Shown in pieces: positions 58,409 to 64,000 of a DNA stretch of 64,000 bases (positions are counted from its first letter, which is position 1; each line of letters starts with the position of its first letter). The stretch lies in NCBI RefSeq assembly GCF_018619335.1, contig NZ_JAHHDX010000043.1, positions 33,844 through 97,843 on the forward strand. The letters run 5' to 3'. The DNA comes from Alteromonas sp. ALT199. GTDB taxonomy: Bacteria; Pseudomonadota; Gammaproteobacteria; Enterobacterales; Alteromonadaceae. Under the pieces are notes generated by a model, which saw nothing but the letters and a program-made list of their open reading frames with translations, had not been told where the DNA came from and made no database searches. Both the position numbers and the translations under genes were made by a program.

Positions 58409-58807
58409 ATGGATAATTTAACAATTCGAGTTATCGCTTTGATAGGGCTTCTTTATTTACCATTTGCAGTAGCCGACTACAAAACCAAAAAGCCGACGAG
58501 CAATACAAGCCAGATAAAAGAGCATGTGCAACCCGCTCTTGATCCGCAATCTGGGCTCGTTAAGGCAGAAGGCTTTAATTTAGTGCTTGCACACTGTAGT
58601 GCGTGCCATTCTCCGACTCTTATTACCCAAAATGCCATGAGCCGTGAACGATGGCTTGAGACTATCCGGTGGATGCAAGAAACGCAGAAGCTATGGCCAC
58701 TAGGTGAAGCAGAACCCTTGATATTAGATTACCTATCAACGTGGTATGGTCCTAAGAAAAGTGCCCGTCGTGCTCCCCTGCCTACTCATTTGCTACCCGC
58801 CCATTAA
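58409..58807 (+). CDS. Small c-type cytochrome, electron acceptor of the sulfite oxidase
   Basis: A 132-residue exported protein with one haem site CSACH (residues 63-67) preceded by a signal segment. The WLETIRWMQETQKLWPL segment resembles the sulfite-oxidase cytochrome subunit SorB. It lies 51 bp after the oxidase gene and would pass electrons to the respiratory chain. The axial Met is probably in the MSRERW or WMQE segment. Confidence 0.85.
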   Translation: MDNLTIRVIALIGLLYLPFAVADYKTKKPTSNTSQIKEHVQPALDPQSGLVKAEGFNLVLAHCSACHSPTLITQNAMSRERWLETIRWMQETQKLWPLGEAEPLILDYLSTWYGPKKSARRAPLPTHLLPAH

Positions 58808-58955
58808 AAACAGGGCTAATAGTTTAATTAAACTCCTCAGATTTAGAAGTTTCTGCCGATAAACGAATAATAACGCTACTTCGGACTAATAGTTAAAAAG
58901 TACTACATTCTGTTATTCTGAATAAAGTAATTCAATGAAAGATTGGTAACTACAC

Positions 58956-60038
58956 ATGTTTGTATCACGCAGTAGATTCGAAGAAAAAGAAGCGCAAGTC
59001 CAGCTATTAGAAAAACGGCTTCAAGAAACGTTAGATAGGGTGTCCTTGCTTGAAGCTGAAAATACAGAGTTGACTACGGCTTTAGAGACTGCGCACGACA
59101 AAGAAGTTTCATCGGCCAATTCCACAGTGGTTAAATGTTTAGTTGATTCACTGTCACAAGTTGAGGGTGTTCGTGAGACGGTTTTACGTTCTTACGAATG
59201 TATCAACGCCGAAAGTCAGTCTATTGTTGATATAAACGATTTGTTTAGCGAGTCGGCGACTACGCTTAGCAAAATCGTTTCGGACATGAGCGGGCTAAAC
59301 CTTCAGATGGGCAGTATGAGCGAACGTATCTCAGGTCTATCGACAACCGCTGATAATATCAATAAGTTTGTAACAACTATTACCAGTATCTCTGATCAAA
59401 CCAATCTACTGGCCCTGAACGCTGCTATTGAAGCAGCTCGTGCTGGTGATGCTGGACGGGGCTTTAGTGTTGTAGCTGACGAGGTAAGAGCGCTGGCAAC
59501 AGAAACTAATAAATCAGCAACAGAAGTATCAGAGCTTGTAAACGGCATTATCCAATCAACATCAAAAGCGGTGTCAGGCGTTAATGAACTGCGCGGTAAC
59601 AATGAACAGTTAGAAACAGGTATTAACCAGCTTAACAGTAGTTACGAAACTATGGTGCAACATTGCGACAGCATGAAGAACACCATTAGTGAAGGCGCAA
59701 TGGCTACCTTTATCCAAACTGTGAAGTTGGATCATGTTGTGTGGAAATCTGGGGTCTATGAAGTGCTCTGTGGCTTCAGTAATAAATCAGCAGCTGACTT
59801 TAGCGACCACGTTAGCTGTCGTTTAGGACAATGGTATAGTGAAAATGCAACTAACCCTATCGGTCAGACGACAGCCTTCAGAGAGATTGATGCGCCTCAC
59901 GCAAAAGTGCATAGTAGTGGTGTCGAAGCTATACGTGCCAAACAAGCAGGTAACAATGCAGAGGCAGATGCTAAACTGATAGAAATGGAGCAGGCGAGTG
60001 AGCGTGTAATGATGCTTCTTGATCGCCTGACAGCTTAA
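58956..60038 (+). CDS. Soluble chemoreceptor with CZB zinc-binding domain
   Basis: A 360-residue methyl-accepting protein without membrane spans. An N-terminal coiled coil (about 7-50) precedes the signalling hairpin ([29 protein letters not shown]). The C-terminal CZB domain carries the four-ligand set His260, Cys288, His315 and His319 ([24 protein letters not shown]). CZB domains bind zinc tightly and sense oxidants such as hypochlorite or zinc. It may receive readthrough from the sulfite oxidase operon. A histidine kinase gene follows. Confidence 0.9.
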   Translation: MFVSRSRFEEKEAQVQLLEKRLQETLDRVSLLEAENTELTTALETAHDKEVSSANSTVVKCLVDSLSQVEGVRETVLRSYECINAESQSIVDINDLFSESATTLSKIVSDMSGLNLQMGSMSERISGLSTTADNINKFVTTITSISDQTNLLALNAAIEAARAGDAGRGFSVVADEVRALATETNKSATEVSELVNGIIQSTSKAVSGVNELRGNNEQLETGINQLNSSYETMVQHCDSMKNTISEGAMATFIQTVKLDHVVWKSGVYEVLCGFSNKSAADFSDHVSCRLGQWYSENATNPIGQTTAFREIDAPHAKVHSSGVEAIRAKQAGNNAEADAKLIEMEQASERVMMLLDRLTA

Positions 60039-60115
60039 GACTATCAAGTGGTGAAGCATAGATAAAAACGTGAGCTATTAAAAAACGAGAGGCACGCACA
60101 TTGGGGAGCTATTAG

Positions 60116-61621
60116 GTGAGTGAAACATCCTATTCCACCGAAAACGAACGTATTCGTGCGCTTGAAGCCCGCGTCAATTCACTAGAGCGCCAGCTTAAAC
60201 GTCAAAAGATTGCACGTAAAAACGCTGAATCTTTTCTAGAAACCTATTCCCAAGATGCTTACCTTGCCAATCAGGCATTACGAACAGCGCTCAATGATTC
60301 TAAAAAAAGAGAGAGGGAGCTTCTTTACCTCAACCGAACAGCCTCCCAACTTACTCAGGCGACATCGGGAGACAGTTACATATTTTCGGCGCTTGAATCG
60401 GCAGTAGAATTTAGCGGTGCTTTTTGTGGTAAAGCCTTTACCGTAAAAGATGGCGAACTCATTATTGGCAACGATGACAGTGTGTTGGTTCAGGGGCAGG
60501 GCTGGATAACGTCTCACACTTTAGCGCAATTTATCCAACAAGAAACGCCATTAGATTTACGAGAAAGCTATTCCCATTGGTGTGTTAGTGCGGTAATGCA
60601 GCCTGAAATAGATAAAGAATCTCGCTTACTTCACTTTATGCATGAGATGTCGAAGGGGGAATATACGTGGCTAGTATTGTTGACGAAAGACGATAACCTA
60701 GAAGAAGAAACGCTTTACGTTTTAGACACTACAAAACACTACCTCGATATCACTTCTCGGTATCACAACAAGAAAAGTGAATTAAATACCAGACAACTAG
60801 AATTGAGTAACATAAAAAAAGATCGTGACTTTCTCGAAGAGAGATTGGTCAGTGCAGATAAAATGGCCATGTTAGGTCAACTGGCTGCTGGTATCGCCCA
60901 TGAAATTAATAACCCTATTGGCTACGTGCGAAGCAATACTGTCGTTGCAAAAGATATCTTTAATGATTATCAACGTGCACTTGAGGAAATAGGTAACCTG
61001 TGTCAGCAAGCTGGTGGGGAAATAGAAGCGCATTTTCTAGCATTAGAGAACCGCTTTTCTCTTAAAGAGAGTGCAGCAGAAATTGCGGAAATGTTCGACG
61101 AGTCTCATGAAGGTATTGAGCGAATTATCGAAATCGTGAAAGCATTAAGAAGCTTTTCTTATCCAGGTTCGGGTAAGCATTCTAAAATCAGTGCTATCGA
61201 CGCCATGAATACGGCCATTAAGCTGACTAACAATTTACATCGGTATCGCAATACGGTGCTTTTTGAAATTCCAGACGAAGATGCCTTTTTTAACGGGAAT
61301 TCGGGGCAGATTCAGCAAGTACTAGTAAACTTCTTAACCAATGCGATATATGCCACGCCTGAAGGGAAAGGCATAACGCTAAGAGTAAAGAAGGAAGAGG
61401 ACAGTGTCTCTCTTGTTGTTGAAGATGAAGGCATGGGCATGTCAAAAGAAACGCTTAGTAAAGTGTTCACCCCGTTTTTTACTACCAAACCACCAGGTGA
61501 GGGCACTGGACTGGGTATGTCAATTTCTATGACCATTGTCGAGGAGCATAATGGTAGGATTGATATTGTCAGTGCTGAAGGCAGAGGTACAAAAGTGTCT
61601 GTCGTATTGCCATTAGCCTAA
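60116..61621 (+). CDS. Sensor histidine kinase, soluble
   Basis: A 501-residue kinase without membrane spans. An N-terminal coiled coil (about 8-80) leads to a GAF-like region (about 80-200), a second coiled coil, and the kinase core: phospho-acceptor His262 in LAAGIAHEINNPIGYV, N box VLVNFLTNAIYATPEG, G boxes EDEGMGMS and GTGLGMSIS. It starts at GTG with GGGGAG upstream. No response regulator gene is adjacent, so the partner is elsewhere. It sits between two chemoreceptor genes on the same strand. Confidence 0.88.
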   Translation: MSETSYSTENERIRALEARVNSLERQLKRQKIARKNAESFLETYSQDAYLANQALRTALNDSKKRERELLYLNRTASQLTQATSGDSYIFSALESAVEFSGAFCGKAFTVKDGELIIGNDDSVLVQGQGWITSHTLAQFIQQETPLDLRESYSHWCVSAVMQPEIDKESRLLHFMHEMSKGEYTWLVLLTKDDNLEEETLYVLDTTKHYLDITSRYHNKKSELNTRQLELSNIKKDRDFLEERLVSADKMAMLGQLAAGIAHEINNPIGYVRSNTVVAKDIFNDYQRALEEIGNLCQQAGGEIEAHFLALENRFSLKESAAEIAEMFDESHEGIERIIEIVKALRSFSYPGSGKHSKISAIDAMNTAIKLTNNLHRYRNTVLFEIPDEDAFFNGNSGQIQQVLVNFLTNAIYATPEGKGITLRVKKEEDSVSLVVEDEGMGMSKETLSKVFTPFFTTKPPGEGTGLGMSISMTIVEEHNGRIDIVSAEGRGTKVSVVLPLA

Positions 61622-61773
61622 AGTATAAACTGCTTTCTTAACTTACTGATAAATTATATATTCTCTTATTCTCTGCTTAAACTAGACAGTAACTGTTTAT
61701 GTTCTAGTCTTATGAGAAAGCAAAGTCTCTATGCTTAAAGGACGAACGCTTTGCAAAATGGAGAAAGTATTCA

Positions 61774-63357
61774 ATGAGAAATAATCAGCCTGTCACTCAA
61801 AAAGAGTATAAATTCCCCCCTCATCACCGCCTTATTTCATCAACCGACAAGCGTGGCGTTATTCAACATTGCAACAGTGAGTTTGTGGAAGCGAGTGGTT
61901 ATACCCGCGAAGAATTAATAGGAAAAAACCATAACTTGATTCGTCACCCCGATATGCCAGTGCCTGTTTTTAAGGAAATGTGGAGAACGCTAGAATCTGG
62001 ACAAAGTTGGCTGGGGCTGGTTAAAAACAGAAGAAAAAATGGCGATCACTACTGGGTATCGGCGTTTGTTACACCTGTTTACGAGGGCAAGACAGTCGTT
62101 GGGTATGAGTCTGTTCGCGTGCCTGCGTTAAATGATGAAATTGCCCGAGCTACAAGGGTTTATGAAAGAATAAGAGAAGGCAAATCGCCTGTATCGCCAG
62201 CGGTTCGTTTTATACAATTGCTTTCGCATCTAGCGCCATCATTAGTACTAAGTGCGCTAATGATTATAACCTTGGCGTTCACACATGGCCTAGGTGCCGC
62301 TGGCATAGCGCTACTTGGTGCTGCTATTTTGATGGTGACTCAACAAACTAAAGCCAAAAAAGATTGGCACGGATTACTTGCGCTTAGCCCAGAAAGCTAC
62401 GCAAATGAAACGGTGTCACAAACCTATTTTCCTGATCCGCCTCATGTAAGCCAAGCTAAACTCGCGCTAGGCTGTGAACTTGCCAGAAATCGCACCGCAT
62501 TGACTCGAATAAAAGACGCTTCAAAGGGTCTTGAAAACATAGCTAACACAACACATCAACAAGCTGAAAGTACAAGTGCAGCGGTTGTTCAGCAAAATCA
62601 AGCCACCCAGCAAATAGCGTCAGCAGTGACCCAAATGAGCCAGGCTATTCAAGAAGTTGCTGAACGTGTTGAAAGCAATGCAAAGAGTGCAAAAACTGCT
62701 GCGTATAATGTAGAAACAGGTAACCAAAAAGCGGAACAGGCAATGCAGGCAATTGTTGCATTGCGCGAAGCGGTAGAATCAATTTCGACTACGGTAACTG
62801 AGTTGGCTCAGTCAACAAGCGATATAGGTGAAGCGGCTAACATTATTTCGACCATTGCCGAGCAAACTAACCTGCTAGCACTTAACGCGGCGATTGAAGC
62901 GGCAAGGGCAGGTGAGCAAGGAAGGGGCTTCGCGGTTGTTGCTGATGAGGTACGTACCCTAGCTTCAAAAACCCGCGAGTCTACCGATAAAATTCACAAT
63001 ATCATCAATGAATTGGCTGAGCGTTCCGACCGTGCGGTACGGGTATCAACAGAAGGGTTAACTTCCGCAGAGCACGGTAGTGCAATTGTTGAAGAAACCA
63101 GAGGGGCATTGTTTGAAATTAATAACGCAGTAAAAGGTATTGCTGATGCTACGATTGAAATGTCGTCGGCCGTGGAAGAACAAAGCACTGTGGCAGAACA
63201 TATTAATCAACAGTTGGTAGAAGTGGCTGATGGCGCTTCTGAAACTCAGCGTTCCTCAGAGGCATCGCTAGCAGCGAGCCACGATTTACGCACTACAGTG
63301 AATCAGGTTCACGAGCTTATCTTGCGCTTCAGTACAGACAAACAGGAGGGAGAGTAG
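61774..63357 (+). CDS. PAS-domain chemoreceptor (Aer-like)
   Basis: A 527-residue methyl-accepting chemotaxis protein. A PAS domain lies at about residues 18-120 ([39 protein letters not shown]), typical of Aer-like redox/energy sensors. One or two membrane spans follow (about 150-190), with no periplasmic domain. The signalling region carries [21 protein letters not shown] and [24 protein letters not shown] lies at a usable distance before the ATG. Confidence 0.92.
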   Translation: MRNNQPVTQKEYKFPPHHRLISSTDKRGVIQHCNSEFVEASGYTREELIGKNHNLIRHPDMPVPVFKEMWRTLESGQSWLGLVKNRRKNGDHYWVSAFVTPVYEGKTVVGYESVRVPALNDEIARATRVYERIREGKSPVSPAVRFIQLLSHLAPSLVLSALMIITLAFTHGLGAAGIALLGAAILMVTQQTKAKKDWHGLLALSPESYANETVSQTYFPDPPHVSQAKLALGCELARNRTALTRIKDASKGLENIANTTHQQAESTSAAVVQQNQATQQIASAVTQMSQAIQEVAERVESNAKSAKTAAYNVETGNQKAEQAMQAIVALREAVESISTTVTELAQSTSDIGEAANIISTIAEQTNLLALNAAIEAARAGEQGRGFAVVADEVRTLASKTRESTDKIHNIINELAERSDRAVRVSTEGLTSAEHGSAIVEETRGALFEINNAVKGIADATIEMSSAVEEQSTVAEHINQQLVEVADGASETQRSSEASLAASHDLRTTVNQVHELILRFSTDKQEGE

Positions 63358-63382
63358 ACCTCTCCCCCCGTGTAATCTTCGA

Positions 63383-64000
63383 CTAGTTCGTATTGAGTCC
63401 GGCATGTAGGCCGCGTTTATAGGCAACAACGGCTGGGAATAGAGAAACTAAATAGGTGCATCCAAGTATCAGCAAAATAATTATGGCGCTGCTTTGCCCG
63501 AACAGTGGGCTACTTAAAAACAAACCGTAGGTACTGCTCAACCAAGGTTTTAATGCGCTCATTAACCCAGCGACTAAGCCTAAACTGAGCGCGGCACTAA
63601 AAATTGTAAGCAGCATAGCTTCAATCTGAATAAGTAGTAGTAGGGTGAATGGCCCAGCTCCAATAGTGCGTAAAACAGCTATTTCTTGGTAACGCTCACG
63701 CATAGTTGCAAGTAGCATGGTAGCTAGCCCAATTAGCGCGCAGATAACGATAAGACCGGAAAGACCAAGCAGTAACGACTCTACATTTCCCATAATCTGC
63801 CAGAGCTCAGCGAGCGCCATGCCCGGTAGTATAGCCATTAACGGCTCTTTTTTACTTTGGTTAATTTGATACTGCAGCTGCAGAGCAGTTACCCGATGTT
63901 TAAGCCCAAGCATCACAACAGATACTGACTCGGGAGCAAAAGCTTCGCTATTGTAAGCATTATGTTCATCGGTATGCTTGTCATGCTCATGCTCATGCTC
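63383..64000 (-). CDS. FtsX-like ABC transporter permease, C-terminal part
   Basis: The frame runs off the right edge of the window; the visible 205 codons end at 63383. Four hydrophobic spans with the MacB/FtsX pattern are seen (LLGLSGLIVICALIGLATMLLATMRERYQEIAVLRTIGA, and a final span before the stop). The periplasmic stretch at the window edge is rich in His and Glu (EHEHEHDKHTDEHN), which suggests metal contact. Such permeases accompany ZrgA/DUF2796 proteins in zinc uptake, so it may work with the 9-10 kb genes although it lies 54 kb away. Confidence 0.8.
   Translation of the reverse strand, partial: EHEHEHDKHTDEHNAYNSEAFAPESVSVVMLGLKHRVTALQLQYQINQSKKEPLMAILPGMALAELWQIMGNVESLLLGLSGLIVICALIGLATMLLATMRERYQEIAVLRTIGAGPFTLLLLIQIEAMLLTIFSAALSLGLVAGLMSALKPWLSSTYGLFLSSPLFGQSSAIIILLILGCTYLVSLFPAVVAYKRGLHAGLNTN

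Noticed and set aside
45292..58807. Classical sulfoglycolysis (kinase/aldolase) or monooxygenase route
   Set aside because: No sulfofructose kinase, aldolase, isomerase or flavin monooxygenase is present; the only C-S cleaving candidate is the TauD-type dioxygenase.
1..64000. tRNA, rRNA, insertion sequences, prophage
   Set aside because: No cloverleaf with CCA-type ends, no transposase or integrase and no phage structural gene was recognised by reading; a tRNAscan search would settle the tRNA point.

Overview
The window looks like a chromosomal segment of a marine gammaproteobacterium of the Alteromonas type. This is inferred from gene content: many TonB-dependent receptors, laminarin-type glycoside hydrolases, an FHS sugar transporter, a long-loop cytochrome bd operon, and an AT-rich base composition with short intergenic gaps. 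Nothing in it looks like an integrated phage, transposon or CRISPR array. Both ends cut through genes (an anti-sigma-like protein at base 1 and an FtsX-type permease at base 64000).

Layout. 1-5.2 kb: an envelope protein plus lipoprotein, CsbD, a Fur-boxed siderophore-interacting flavoprotein, an MFS exporter, and a GGA-rich non-coding stretch that looks like a CsrB/RsmZ-type sRNA. 5.2-14.1 kb: a zinc-scarcity island (two DUF3299 proteins, an e(P4)-type phosphatase, zinc-independent FolE2, MerC, a His-rich ZrgA/DUF2796 protein, a ZnuD-like receptor and an AztD-like chaperone) with a Zur-like box between the divergent zrgA and receptor genes. 14.1-16.1 kb: an NTF2-like gene behind what looks like an Ile/Leu transcription attenuator, a nonsense-broken small gene, and a TauE/SafE permease. 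16.1-18.8 kb: a copper-type TonB receptor with DUF2946. 18.8-27.6 kb: a sigma-54 activator next to a DUF3365 haem lipoprotein and the cydABXDC operon, with -24/-12 promoters and an enhancer-like dyad.

27.6-43.9 kb: beta-glucan (laminarin-type) utilisation. A sugar porter, LacI regulator, GH1, FHS transporter, GH3, GH16 laminarinase and a large TonB receptor are tied together by paired TGTAAGCGCTTACA-type operators in both divergent control regions. DUF3015 and DUF4105 genes sit inside this block. 44.2-45.2 kb: a CDF metal exporter.

45.3-58.8 kb is the most interesting region. A TonB receptor, Na+/solute symporter, GH31 glycosidase, TauE/SafE exporter, GntR/UTRA regulator, aldo-keto reductase, TauD-type 2-oxoglutarate dioxygenase, YeiH-type exporter, Tat-exported sulfite oxidase and a c-type cytochrome share a palindromic operator (ATGTCTTATATAAGACAT and variants) in front of three transcription units. 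The set reads as a complete route for a sulfonated sugar, most probably sulfoquinovose glycosides: uptake, deglycosylation, oxygenolytic C-S cleavage to sulfite plus an aldehyde sugar, reduction to glucose, and removal of sulfite by export and oxidation to sulfate. 58.9-64 kb: a CZB-domain chemoreceptor, a histidine kinase, a PAS chemoreceptor and the end of a His-rich FtsX permease.

All functional statements rest on reading the sequence and on remembered family knowledge; no database search was run.
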